Shown: in pieces, positions 32,009 to 43,122 of the stretch | How positions within the stretch are numbered: position 1 is the stretch's first letter | Layout: each line of letters starts with the position of its first letter | Assembly: GCA_001599975.1 (NCBI GenBank) | Contig: BCIO01000005.1 | Span: 620,001 to 684,000, forward strand | From: Cystobasidiopsis lactophilus | Taxonomy: Eukaryota; Basidiomycota; Agaricostilbomycetes; Agaricostilbales; Chionosphaeraceae | Direction: 5' to 3' | Length of the DNA: 64,000 bases | The notes under the pieces: generated by a model | Seen by the model: only the letters and a program-made list of their open reading frames with translations | Told to the model about the DNA's origin: nothing | Database searches by the model: none | Program-made: the position numbers and the translations under genes

Positions 32009-33497
32009 ATGGCAACTGAGGATTCGGAGCTGCGCCTGTCCTTCAAGGTCTTTGACCACTTCAAGTCCTTCAATGAAGGCAAAGAGCCGTTGCCGGGCGA
32101 TGCCGCAAAATGGGTTCGGCTCTTGCATGTTGGCGCCTACCAAATGCTGGTCATCAGCACCTACTTAGCCTCTCTCGAAGCGACTGTGTCGTCACTTGCT
32201 CATATCAAAGACAAGATGAATGCTGAACACCTTGAAGCCTTGGCTATTGCCGCTTACCACTCCGTTACTCGCCACCATATGTTCGGGGCTGATCGTGCCG
32301 CAGCAAAGGACCAGCACGGCACAGCCCCTAGCTCTCCCGGAGATGTAGCTGAGGCATTGCACAACGCCTACTGGGCGGCGGCTTCCAAGACTTTGGGTAA
32401 ATACCCCGAAGCTCTCGCGCTAGCTGTGCGTGAAGTTCATCTTTCTCCTTGCACTGTTTTCTCATTAGAAGAGGACATCAAGCTGATTGACATAGAGCAC
32501 GATTCGCTGGACTCCATGTCCAATGTCTATGTGAAAAAAACCCAGTCTGATTCCGAAGTTTTCGCAGCGGAACATTTGGGCACGTCAAACCACCCCAACA
32601 TTGTTCGGTACTTGACACGTGTCCCGTCCACGTCTTCGTGGTTGAAGCCGTTCGCCATGGAAAATTATTTGCTGGCTGGAAAACGAGAGGTGTGCATCTG
32701 AACCTTGATGTCGTCTCAAATATTTGACCAAAGTAAAAACAGAATCTGGCACAGTATATCTCCTCCAAGCCCAAACTGCCTGAAAAGACTCGGCGTTCTC
32801 TTTCGGTGCAGCTTACATCTGCTTTGTTCTTTGTATGGGGCCAGCACTTTCTTCATGGAGATGTCAAGCCCGACAACGCCTTCCTTTCGGGTAGTCTTGA
32901 GGACCCAATCCTGCACCTAGGGGATTTCGACTATTGCCGGCGCGTTTTATTGGAGGGCCGACTGTCCCAACGTGATTTCGCTGACCCGCGGTATGGCGCT
33001 CCAGAGCGAACGATTGACAACTTCGGATACTCGTTTGAGGGGGAGCTTTGGGCACTTGGTCTGTCTCTGTACGTCTCGCTTTTTCTGTTTGAAGCTGCAA
33101 AGGAGGTATTTCAAGGGTTTGTGTAGTCTTCAAATCTGGTGCCCTGGACGAGAGACCATTCTCCAAGGGGACCGGTGGTCCAATGCACCTGGCCTCAGAC
33201 TAGCCTTGAAAGCGGAGGTCTTACTGGCTGAACATCAAGTCCCGAAAGAGTGGCGATCGGTCATCATGAAGCTGCTCGCTTTTGAACCCAAAGAAAGTAG
33301 GTTTAATCGCTCCTCCCATCCGGATCCTCTTCTCATCTTATGATCGCATAGATCGACGCGAAGGCTACAAAGAGCTAAAACCTTTGATTGCCGACTATGT
33401 GAGGGACGTGGTGGACCCTTGCCTCCTCCAGCATCTTCACAACCTCAAAGAGCGCGAGCACGAATGGTTCTACCCTATCAAGTCGGGCAAAGCTTGA
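32009..33497 (+). CDS. degenerate protein-kinase-like protein
   Basis: Start MATEDSELRLSFKVFDHF at 32009. About 200 N-terminal residues match nothing recognised (KWVRLLHVGAYQML, EALAIAAYHSVTRHH). The kinase lobe then appears: NVYVKKTQSDSE, HPNIVRYLTRV, the hinge FAMENYLLAGKRENLAQYI, the catalytic loop FLHGDVKPDNAFL, the metal-binding loop LGDFDYCRR, the P+1 region RYGAPERT and GELWALGLSLYVSLF. The catalytic loop has HGD in place of HRD and DFD in place of DFG, so activity may be altered. The last exon reads IDRREGYKELKPLIADYV to TGA 33495-33497. Introns near 32700, 33115 and 33300 are phase-consistent; one near 32425 is optional. Probably a lineage-specific kinase or pseudokinase. Confidence 0.65.
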
Positions 33498-33842
33498 CGA
33501 GGCGTCGCAACTCGTTCAGCTTACATAGTCCCTCGCGATTGCATTCTAGACTTGTACAGTTTCCAAAAGGGCCTTCATGATCCCCAGACCAAGATTTGCC
33601 ACCCGCCCCGTCTCGCCTCAGCAGCCAACCTTTATGATCTGTCCGCCTTCAAGCAACGTTTCTTCGCAGTCACTGTGTCATCTCATTTCTTTCAGAGACG
33701 GTCAGTCGAGTGTGGGGCGCCGGTAACCTTTAACAAACTCAGTGTCACTGCGCACGACTCGAAAAGTCGAAAACGATCTCTTCGACATGCTCGGCGACCT
33801 CAAAGCCTCTGCAGCCTCTGAGACCGCGATTTCCATTACTTG
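33498..33842. promoter_or_regulatory. promoter region of IBA57
   Basis: About 345 bp. No supported coding sequence. Confidence 0.4.
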
Positions 33843-35137
33843 ATGATGCTTAAAACTGCCTTTCGCACTGGCGAATGCCGCCAATGCCGCCAATGCCACC
33901 GGGTCCAGCTCCGACAGGCCTCCAAGCTGGCCCGGCTCGACTCTCGGGCTTTGCTCCAAGTGGCGGGCGCGGACGCTGCCAAGTTCTTGCAAGGCTTGAT
34001 TTCGAACGATGCAAATCTGCTAGTCTCTGGGAAGCGCAAGATGATCTACACGGCCATCCTCAATGCTCCGGTGAGGGCTGTTTCCTCCATTTTGCTCGAT
34101 GAACATCGAGTTGAAGAGATCCGATGCTGCATAGGGCCGGCTGCTGTTCGATGCTTTCATCCACAGGCATCCCACTGAAGAGGGCGCCTTCTTGATCGAC
34201 CACGAAAAGGCAGCCACGGCGCAGCTCACGTCCCACCTCAAGCGGCACATCCTCCGCTCCAAAGTCAAGCTCGCAGACCTGTCCTCTCAATTCCACTTGT
34301 TTCAGTCTTGGGATACGACTACGCCTTTGGAGCTGTCTGAAAGCCTGCTGGATCGCTTCAACGGGGCCAAGGACCCGCGGTGTCAGCCGATGGGCTATCG
34401 GTTGCTGTCGACTTCGGACTCTTTGGATGCGGCGGAGGGGGAGGAGAAGGTGCAAGAGTCACATTACAAGCTGTTTCGGATTCGGTTGGGTGTGCCCGAG
34501 GGCCACCAAGATCTGCCGCTGGCTTCGGCTCTGCCTTTGGAGAGCAACATTGATTACATGGGAGGCAGTGGGTGGCTCTCCTACTTCATCAGGAGCATCT
34601 CTGATGACCTTGTTGTGCTTTTCACAGTTGACTTGAAGAAGGGCTGCTATGTCGGGCAAGAGCTCACAGCGCGGACCCACCACACCGGCGTGACCCGGAA
34701 GCGGATTGTGCCCGTGCGAATCTTCAAGGCCTCTGACCCGTACGCATGGCCTCCTTCCAAAGCACTCAGGCCTGTGCTGAGGACACATGTGATGTGCGCA
34801 CAGGGTGCCGACCGGCCTGGTGCCCACCACTTTCTTAAACCCCGAACCCGCCTCGACCACTCCAGACAGCCTTCCCGAGCCCCAAACAGACCTTCGACCT
34901 CTAAAATCCGCCGTCGCCAAGCCTCGCCCGTCCGGCAAGCTGGGGTCTACCATGTGGGCCACCTCGCCCCAAACGCCGGACGAGCGCGTTGCGCTTGGCT
35001 TGGCGCTTGTTCGGTTGGAGCAGATGCAAGGGGAGGAGCCCGACGCCGGGGTGTTTGTCATCAACGAGGAGTGGCGGGTGAAGGCGTTCGAGAGCAGCTG
35101 GTGGAAGACTCAAGCCGAAGCGATTCTCGTGAAATGA
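33843..35137 (+). CDS. IBA57: mitochondrial iron-sulphur assembly protein IBA57 (folate-binding GcvT-like)
   Basis: Start 33843 (MMLKTAFRTGECRQCRQCH), an arginine-rich presequence for mitochondrial import. The body has the GcvT/YgfZ fold: LLQVAGADAAKFLQGLISND, GRLLFDAFIHRHPTEEGAFL, and the signature KKGCYVGQELTARTHHTGVT with the conserved cysteine, followed by RKRIVPVRIF. The C-terminus (TGLVPTTFLNPEP ... LALVRLEQ ... VKAFESSWWK) completes the family length of about 390 residues. IBA57 acts with ISA1 and ISA2 to build 4Fe-4S clusters in mitochondria. Three short GT-AG introns are phase-correct. A 9-bp repeat (atgccgcca) encodes the tandem CRQ units in the presequence. Confidence 0.92.
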
Positions 35138-35293
35138 CAAAAGCAGCTTTGCGATGAATCTCATTGTAGCCCCTGGGGCGGTCGACAGTGAATGTGAGAG
35201 GGGTAAAAGATACGCAGGGGGCTTCGTATATGCAGGGTTTGAGGGGAGCTGGATCATAATGCACACCCAAAATGTTGCTTCTGCTCTTCTAGT

Positions 35294-36451
35294 TTACACG
35301 CCGTTGGCGGCCTTGGTCTCGACGGCTGCCGAGGTCTTTTCCTTGGGGAGAGGGGTGAAGCGGAGGTACGGCTGTTGCAGACCCAACGCGTCAGCTCAAA
35401 GTGCCACGTTGGCAGTCAGGGTGGCAACGACGCACCTTGACGATCCTGAACTCGGGGAAGAGCTCCTTGGCCAAGTCATTGCTGACAGAGGGGTGGACGA
35501 TGACATCTTCACCAGGAACCCAGTTCTGTGGCCAAAAAAAAAACAAGGTCAGCTTCCGAGCACCTTCAAAAGCTGAGAGAGTGAAAGGGCGCACGATGGG
35601 GGTGGTGATCCTGTTCTTGTCGCCGGTCTGGAGCGAGTCCAAGACGCGCAAGACTTCGGCGGTGTTGCGGCCGGTGGAAGCAGGGTAGGAGAGGATGAGG
35701 CGGATGGCTGTGTTGTGGTTCAAATTGCGAATTTAAGCGTCCGCTCCCAAAACTTAGAGGCGATGAGGCTCACTCTTCTTGGGGTCAATGATGAAGACGG
35801 AGCGGATGGTGAAGGCGATGCCCTTGGAGTCGACGTTGGTGGCGTCCTGGTGGTCGATCATGTCGTAGAGGAGGGCGACCTTGCGCTGCTTGTCGCCAAT
35901 GATGGGGAAGGACAGGGTGGAACCGGAGAGCTCGTCGATGTCCTTGATCCAGCCGCCATGGCTCTCTGTAATGTCACGATCACAAAAAGTTAGCCATGCA
36001 TTCGGGAAGGCCGCGGAAGGAGGGAGGGTTGCTGACCAATGGTGTTGGCAGAGAGACCGATGAGCTTGGTGTTGCGCTTGGTGAACTCGGGCTCGAGCTT
36101 GGCAAAGGCACCGAGCTCAGTGGTGCAGACCTAACGGAGCCATCGGAGTGAGCGATGTGGCAGGATCTTGAACTGATCTAAAAGCGCAACATACCGGAGT
36201 GTAGTCCTGGCGACCGCATCCAAGCCTCAACATCGCGATCCACAGCTATCAACAAGCTATCTCACCTCGGGGTGGCTGAACAGGATGACCCAGGAGTCGC
36301 CGATGAAGTCGTGGACTGTGGGCGGTGTCCAGGTCAGCAACGAAAAGCTGCAATCCGGCCATGATCGCTCACACTTGATGTCGCCCTTGGTAGTCTCGGC
36401 CTCGAAGTCGGGCGCGATGGAGCCAAGGCGAAGGGGAGCAGCGGCGGACAT
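35294..36451 (-). CDS. 1-Cys peroxiredoxin (Prx6/PRX1 type)
   Basis: Start 36451 (MSAAAPLRLGSIAPDFEAET); an in-frame upstream ATG at 36502 would add MEQLLPQLPKLFQRPIA, which could be a targeting sequence. The chain reads FHDFIGDSWVILFSHPE, DYTP, VCTTELGAFAKLEPEF with the peroxidatic cysteine, LIGLSANTI, then AFTIRSVFIIDPKK, SYPASTGRNTAEVLRVLDSL, NWVPGEDVIVHPSV and FRFTPLPKE-type end. No second conserved cysteine is visible, so it is the 1-Cys class, reducing peroxides with an external thiol. DYTP, directly before the cysteine block, is encoded by a 12-nt exon (36206-36195). Several short introns. Adjacent on the same strand to the sugar transporter. Confidence 0.92.
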
Positions 36452-36928
36452 GGCTATTGGTCTTTGAAAAAGTTTAGGGAGCTGGGGTAGAAGCTGCTCC
36501 ATCTGGGCTCAATCTCCGTGCTTCAGCGAGCGTCGGATATGGTAACTCACTTTGTATAGGTCCTAAGGAATAAGTGAGGGCTCTAGAAGTTGGAGGAGAG
36601 GGAGAGAGAGACGAGAGAGAGACGCCTCCTTGCATTTCAATTCAATCGCGCAATCGCACAGCCAAGTCTGCTGACCAAAGCGCAAAGGAAAAAAAAAATT
36701 GTGGCAAATCTCTCTTGCTCGAAACCTCCAAGGAGTAGGCTCTAAGGGCCGCAGAAAGAACAGCAAGACCGTTCCGAATTAAATCTACAACAGAAAATTC
36801 TTGGTGGTTAAAGTAGTTCTACTTGTGTGAAGAGATCCCAATTCTACTCTATGATCACGGCTCTAGTTTGTCTAGCAAGATCCGTCTAATAAGAGAGTAC
36901 CCAATATTCCCGGATGATGATGAGCCGT
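36452..36928. other. intergenic, transporter 3' end to peroxiredoxin promoter
   Basis: About 475 bp between two minus-strand genes. Contains a purine-rich run near 36590-36630 (gagggagagagagacgagag), likely part of the peroxiredoxin promoter or 5' UTR. No coding sequence. Confidence 0.4.
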
Positions 36929-39201
36929 CTACTTCTCCTTGAGCTCGGGGGTCTCGGTGCCAGCGACCTTGTTCTCGAGGGCGTGGCCGCGGATGATGAC
37001 CCGGCCGTCGGCGTCGATGGTAATGTCGTTGGCAAAGACAGCGACTTCCTCCTTGTCGCCAAACTGTGGAAGAACACAACGCGTCAGTGAGAGGGCTTGG
37101 TGATGCGGTGGCAAATGGGCAACTTACGGCGGCGGCGATCTCCTCCAAGGGCACGTTCTTGGTCTCGGGCAGGACGAACCACTGGACGATGCCGAGGACG
37201 AAGGAAGCGCAGATGAAGATGAGCCAGAACTTCCAGCCGATGGCGGCGCTGGCGGTGGGCTGAGCCATGGTGACCCTTTGAACCGAAATCACAATATCAG
37301 CCAATTGGCCAATCGCGATCCACCTGAAATAGACGCACCAGACAGCCATCAAGTTGAGAGCGCAGAGAGCAAGGGCGACACCCTTCTCACGAACGTGGGT
37401 AGGGAAAATCTGTTCGTGGGTTTGCTCAGCCCAAAGTCCTGGCTCGTGATACACACCGCGTGCGCCCTCACCTCGCCAATGTAAAGGAATTGGACAGGCT
37501 CGCCGTAAGCGTAGGCCAGGTACCAAAGGAATTGGATGGCGACGGCGGCGGCTTGGAGCTGCTTGTTGGTGTTGCCGTTCTCGACCTGAGCAGCCAAAGC
37601 GGTCTCGATGGAGACGAAGACGGCCGAGCCGACGACGGAGTAGCAGAGGAGGGGAACACGGCCGAAGCGGTCGACGACAACGACGGCGGTGGCGGCCATG
37701 AAAGTGCCCACGCAGAACCAGCCAGCTTGGAACATCAACGAGTTGGCGGCGTCAAAGCCGAGGCCAGCGTAGAGGCGAACACCGAAGTTGGCGAGCAAGT
37801 TGGCACCGGTGAACTGGTTGGCGACGACCACGAGGATGCCGCAGGCCGAGCGCTTGCCATAGCGACGGAACATGTCCAGCCAGGTGCCGCCGAGCGCCTT
37901 GTCGAGGATGGCTTGCTTCTCCATCTGAAAGTGCTCCTCGCGAGCAATGAGAAAGTCGGGGTCGCGGGGGCTGCGATGGATGTCTTTGAGCACGGCGAGG
38001 GACTCTTCAGAGCGGCCCTTGTTGGACAGGAAGCGCGGCGATTCTGGCACGAAAGGGCTGAGGAACAACACTTCAGCAATGCCATAGGAGGTTGGAAAGA
38101 AACGAAGGCCGACTCACAGACCGGCGAGAACAGCGAGAGGGGCAATGATTTGGAGAATGAGTGGCACGCGCCAGTTGATGGTGCTGTTATAGAAATAGAA
38201 TCTGAAAATGGCACGCGTGTCAATGAAAGCTCAGTATCGAAGAAGGAGAGGCGCGCTCACCCGACACCGACCCAACCGGCCACGCTATAACCCAGCATGA
38301 GGACAATGCCCACAGATCCGCCGAAAGCGCCACGAATGGAGGTCGGGGCTGTGGAAACAGTCAGGGAAAGACCGCTGCAGCGTGCAGATGCTTTACTAAC
38401 CTATTTCCTGCTGGTAGGTGATAGCACTGAGCATGCTTCCCCAGGCGCCGACACTGGGGTTTGCCACCAAAGATTGAGCCGGCTGACCAATAGGAAGGAC
38501 CTGGCCAAACTCACCCGGTGAAGAAGCGGCCCAGGATCAACATGGGCACGTTGCGAGCACCGGCAGCCAGGCCAGCTCCCAAGAAGGAGAACAGAGTGGC
38601 GATGAAGAAGGACATCCTGCGGCCATAGGTGTTGCTGATCCATGAAAACAGGAAGACGCCGATGGCGCCGCCCACGTTGAACAGAGCAGCAATGGAGCCG
38701 ATGATTTGAGTGGCTGCAGTCAAACGGGACCCAAGTTCAGGCTGTGTGCGGAGACAGGAGCTCGGGGTTCCAGGACTGACCCTGCGGGCTAGTTGCCAGG
38801 ACTTCAAGCGAGGCAAGGGAGCATTTCAATTGGAGCTCTTATCAGCAAGGGTGGCGGCCCACTCACTTGGGAACTGCACATAGAGATTTCTGAGGTGGAG
38901 ATGGCCAAAAGAGTCAGAAAGAGGGGGATGTGCGGGCGTGGAGCCCAAAAACTTTCTTATCACTCACGGCTGGCCCAATGACGAACTGACGACAGCAGCA
39001 GAGAAGCCATAGGTGACTGTGCGCCATTGAGCCAATTTTTCTTTTGAGCAAGAGAAGAAATTTACACGCTGCCAAGGTCGACCACAAATTCAAGGCGAGC
39101 AAGCGCTTGTTTAGGCCGGCCGTGGCAAAAACCGTGTCGGCTTGGTTATGATCGTTGGCATTCTCAAGCTGCGCATCCTCCTTCTTGATGAGCGTCGACA
39201 T
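36929..39201 (-). CDS. MFS sugar transporter
   Basis: Start 39201 (MSTLIKKEDAQLENAND). The sugar-porter hallmarks are present: TYGRRMSFFIATLFSFLGAG after helix 2, GRFFTG, a helix 4-6 region (GSVGIVLMLGYSVAGWVG), PESPRFL, NQFTGANLLANFG in helix 7, DRFGRVPLL between helices 8 and 9, and PETKNVPLEE after helix 12. Ends LENKVAGTETPELKEK at 36929. Twelve membrane segments are expected. The substrate cannot be fixed; the closest fungal classes transport hexoses, disaccharides or quinate. Several small introns interrupt it. The 1.3 kb upstream region is the longest gene-free stretch in the window, which may mean complex regulation. Confidence 0.88.
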
Positions 39202-40527
39202 CGTCAATGGCTGGTGTTCTGAACGCACAAGGTCGCCCAGGCGCTTCGGCAAGCAGACTCGCTCAGCAAAAGTGGGGAGTGGTCGCAGGCGACAAATCCG
39301 AAAGGGCTGATTTGCCGATGCTCCAACTCTTGGTGCAAAACGGCTTTATTGACCTCGGGCAAGGCGCGGGGCTCCTCTTTATTCGGCAGAGCGGCAAGAC
39401 TGCGTTTTAACCGTGGCCTCAGGAGTCCCTCAGGACAGTGGCATGTGAAATGATGCCAGCGGAGTTTGCGCCAGCCAAGTTGCCAATTGGCCAAGCTTCG
39501 CTGAGCAGGATAAAAAAAAAACCAGGTCGTGGTCCACTGGTAGTGAAGTTGAAAATTGTCCCTGCAACACGGTATCTTACGGAGATTGACGACAGTCTGA
39601 GCTGCAGACAGAGGACGAAAGGCAGGTCCAGCCATTCGAGGAACGATAGCGCTAAGTTCATGAGCCGTTCAGCTGCACAAAACCGACAAGCCCAATGTGC
39701 TAGACTTCTCATTCTCCGTCATAGGACATCTGGCAGAGCTGCAGGCAAAAGCAGGCAAAGTTCGCCACCGCAAGCCCAAAGCCTCTGACTTCGACTGCGC
39801 TACTTGTGAGCCTCTTGCAAGCGCTAGTTAAGGAAAATTGCTTGAAGATGCAGAGTGACCAGTGATCAAGTCAGAGGTATCATGCGGAAAGCAGACAGGG
39901 GAAGGGCGGGTAGTCCGAGGAGCAGGCCCACTCGTTATCCGCCACCGACCTCAAGTCGGGCCAGGATAAGACCAGTTCCGCGCCTCATCTAATCTGAAGC
40001 AAGTTCTTGGCAGTCCAGAGGCACAGAACGAGCCAAGGGGGGCCATTGGGAGGAAAAGTCCAAGGCAAAGTTGTCGCCACCAAACTCAGCTTGAGCCACG
40101 CCGAGTCTTGAAATCTTAGCATTGGACCTGAGGAGTGCTCTTGAGAGTCCAGAGAAATGGGAGGATATCCCCAAAAGCTTGATAGAGGCCAAGGAAAATC
40201 TTGTTCAGTCGAAGGGTGGTCCGAGGGTAGAAAGCTCCCAGGTCCAGCCCAGCGATGTCGAACTGGCAGATTGAACCAACCAGAGCAGCCCTATTAGAGC
40301 GATTCCGGAGTGAGGGAGGTAGGAGAGTCGAAAGCCGCCACCCGAAAGAGCGAAAAGAGCACACCGTCGGAGGCGTTCAGAGAGCGAAAGTGTTCAAAAG
40401 ATTTCATTACTAAAGCCACACGCGCCCACACAGCGATGGCGGTGTAGCGTCCCTGGAAGGAGAGCGGTCGTGTCCCATATGAGTAGTGCATAGAAGAGGC
40501 GAAAAGGAAGGTGGTGGGTGTTGAGAG
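39202..40527. promoter_or_regulatory. 1.3-kb gene-free region upstream of the sugar transporter
   Basis: Longest stretch without a supported gene. It lies between the light-chain stop and the transporter start, both minus strand. Short ORFs here have no family support, no conserved cysteine or motif pattern, and no clear splice partners. It may hold a long promoter, a non-coding RNA or a gene too divergent to see. Confidence 0.4.
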
Positions 40528-41403
40528 TTATTGAGCCATGATTTCTGTCAGGGCAACGACGACTGTCAGCGCCATTATGCAACGCAGCTCAGAGGAAGTG
40601 CACTGACGACGAACAAACTCGGCATAGTTGATGTTGCCGTCTCTGTGCGCGAGCACAACATGTGGAAAAATCAGCGACACGAAATCAAACTGATTAGGGA
40701 CACAGCTCCACGCACGATCCGACCTTGACGCCTTTGAGCAGTTCGTCCACCTCGTCGTCACTCAGCTTCTCCCCCAGGCTGGTGAGCACGTAGCGCAGCT
40801 CGCCCAAGCCAATGTAGCCCGAGCCGTCCTTGTCAAACACTTGGAAGCCTCTGATGAACTCGTCTGTTGGTCGACACAGAAGCTACACTTTAGTTGATAA
40901 ACTAGTGTAGAGCGCGCGGGAGACTGACCGGTGGTGCCTGCGGACCTGTAGCCATCTGGCCGGTTGAGGACGCTCTGGAAGGTGTTGAAGTCCACTGTTC
41001 GTTGCAAGCAAAGGTTCTTAGACAGCGCACGCATTGTCTAGGGTAAAAGCAAAGCAAACGAACCGTCTGGTGGCAGCTGGCTCTCGATGTCGGCCACCTC
41101 GGCTTGGGTTGGGTTCTGGCCCAAAGCGCGCAGGAGCTCGCCGACTGACGACTTTGGGATCGACTTTGTGCCCTTCTTGTCGAACAGGGACTGCGTGGCT
41201 GCACTTCAGTAGGGTTGTAAGGGCCACAGAGGGCAACGCACAAAGGCTTCGTTGATCTCAGCTGCTCGAGGGAAGAAGGTCAGCGCCTTTAAATTAAAGG
41301 AGGTCCAACGACGCGGAGGGCGAACCTTGGGAAGCCTGCCGAGGGTCGCACGACGTGTCAATGAGAGTTTGAAGGGCTACCAAAGCAGCAAGGAGCGCAC
41401 CAT
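40528..41403 (-). CDS. EF-hand myosin light chain (Cdc4/Mlc1-like)
   Basis: A calmodulin-like chain of about 145 residues: [108 protein letters not shown]. Only the third EF-hand loop ([12 protein letters not shown]) keeps all calcium ligands; the first and fourth are degenerate, as in cytokinetic myosin light chains such as Cdc4, which bind IQ motifs of type II or V myosin. The best start places the ATG (41403-41401) alone in exon 1, followed by a 65-nt intron (41400-41336), a 10-nt exon (41335-41326, ASQ plus one base) and then AEINEAF. Stop TAA 40530-40528. Confidence 0.82.
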
Positions 41404-41476
41404 GATTCAAGGGGACCGTGGCGGGCACGCTCCAAGCTTGGGACCTCCTGACTTGGTGCAGCGACGACAAGTGACG

Positions 41477-42728
41477 ATGCCAAACGACTTTGACACGGCC
41501 TGGCTTAATGTGCAGCCCTTCTCCGCGCACGAGCCAAGCGATACGCAACGCCAGATCAAGGCTCAAGGCGTAAAGTACCTCGCTACGCTCAAGCGCCTCA
41601 ATAATGCAGGCTCCAACATCACCAAGCCCTCCGACGCCGCCTCCGTCTTGCCTGTCCTCGCCATCCATTTAGCGCATGAAAAGTGAGCTGAATTTCATCT
41701 CTCGAGCACTCGGCCAGGCGGCTCAAACGGGCAAAGGCTGGCGACTGTCGACAATGCGAAAGCCTACCAGGCCAAATCCTACCAGAACGTAGTGACCTAC
41801 AACAGCGCCTACCGGGCAGCCAAGAAGCTCCTGCTCGCCGCTGATGCCAACTCTGCGAGCACGGATGCCTCGCCCGCCCGCAACACCCGGAGCGCAGCGT
41901 CCACGCCCACTCGAGGAGGCAGCGCCACCAAGCGCCGTCCTCCCACGCCCTCGTCTTCTGCCAGATCCTCAGCGAAGAGGGTGAAAGTGACCATCGACAG
42001 CCCGAGCGCGGCCACCAGGGACGCAGAGATGGAAGCCACCACCCCGACCCGGCCCCGAACGCGCGGCGTGGCCTTGCCTAGGCCTCCCCAAGTGCTCGTG
42101 CTGAAAACCACCCCGGTCAAAGGCGTGGCCAAAGGCAAAGGCAAGCAGAAGGAGGCCGTCGACAACCCGATGGAGGTGGACGAGGAGGAGGACGAAAGCG
42201 GCTCGTCCGAGGCCAACTCGCTCGTCGAGGCTTCCCTCATCGGCGTCATCATTCCACCACCGCCTCCAGCTCAAACAACTCCCACCCGTCGTCGAAGCCA
42301 AAGGATCGTCAGTCCGCCTCGGTCGCCCACTCCAGACTTGCCTGTTGAAGAACCGCCGATGGAGGAAGAAGAGGAGGACGAAAACGAGGAGGAGCGCGAG
42401 TTCTACTTGGACTACGAGCTCTCGCCCACTTACCGCTGGCAGGAGCGCGTCGAGGAGAGCGAGCGGTGGAGGGAGGAGATGATGGTCAAGCTGCAGGCCT
42501 TGGGCTATGAGGTGCGCTCTCTGTTTGGCCCGTTTCTTTGCTATTGTAGGCTGACGCTTGGGTGATTTCCAGACTGGCGGCGCTGGCAACTCGGCTTCAG
42601 GGATGGATGAGGATGAGGACGATGGTGGCTCGGCTCCGGTTGTCGAGCGGCAGACGTACTTTGTGGGCCCGCTGCCAGGCAAGATGCGGTCCTGCGTTCG
42701 GGGCAAAGACAGAGGCTGGAAGTCGTAG
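41477..42728 (+). CDS. putative Orc6-like replication protein (tentative)
   Basis: Exons 41477-41682, 41737-42511 and 42573-42728 give 378 residues. The N-terminal helical part (SVLPVLAIHLAHEKLATVD, KSYQNVVTYNSAYRAAKKLL) resembles the first Orc6 domain in which a helix around KxYQ ends in a leucine-rich stretch. A long basic then acidic linker follows (KRRPPTPSSSARSSAKRVK, PMEVDEEEDESGSSE, EEEEEDENEEERE), then FYLDYELSPTYRWQERVEE and the last exon ending YFVGPLPGKM and GKDRGWKS. Orc6 is a subunit of the origin recognition complex. The identification rests on weak similarity only; kinetochore or other nuclear proteins are alternatives. Its 3' end is duplicated just downstream. Divergent from the light-chain gene across 73 bp. 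Confidence 0.6.
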
Positions 42729-42791
42729 CTTTACTTGGCAAGAGGAGAGTGGAAATTTCACAGGTTTTAATCAGTGGTCCGTCCGGCTACA

Positions 42792-43003
42792 GTTGGCTAT
42801 GAGGTGCGCTCTCTTTTTGGCCCGTTTCTTTGCTTTATAGGCTGACGTTTGGGTGATTTCAAGACGGGCGGCGCTTGCAGCTCGGCTTCAGGGATGGACG
42901 AGGACGATGGTGGCTCGGCTCCGGTTGTCTAACGGCAAACACTACTCTGTGGGCCCGTTGCCAGGTAAGATGGAGTCACGCTTCCGCGGCTGACAGAGGA
43001 GCT
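42792..43003 (+). pseudogene. decayed tandem duplicate of the 3' end of the Orc6-like gene
   Basis: The stretch beginning ggctatgaggtgcgctctct (42794) repeats 42503-42720 of the gene just upstream: the end of exon 2, the whole intron (including cccgtttctttgct and gctgacg.ttgggtgattt) and most of exon 3 (ggcttcagggatgga, gatggtggctcggctccggt). Compared with the parent it has lost a six-base GATGAG unit (one Asp-Glu pair), its GAG codon after VV is replaced by a stop, and the 3' part is diverged. Keeping the intron shows it is a DNA-level duplication, not a retrocopy. Nothing suggests it is expressed. Confidence 0.85.
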
Positions 43004-43122
43004 TTAGCATGCCTGTGTAGCTATGACCTCCCTGCATCGCTCCCGGCTAAGAACCATTTCCTTGTCCAAATCCGAAACTCCTGGACGAAGGCAAAACCTT
43101 AGATTCTCCGTGAGACCACAGC

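Noticed and set aside
37460-38290. 276-residue plus-strand open frame
   Set aside because: Antisense to the sugar transporter, whose motifs are clear on the other strand.
39438-39788. 116-residue plus-strand frame in the 1.3-kb spacer
   Set aside because: No motif, unlike neighbouring genes in composition, and no splice signals or conserved start context.
42541-42572. possible transposon footprint at the repeated Orc6-like segment
   Set aside because: No terminal inverted repeats or target-site duplication; a plain local duplication explains it.
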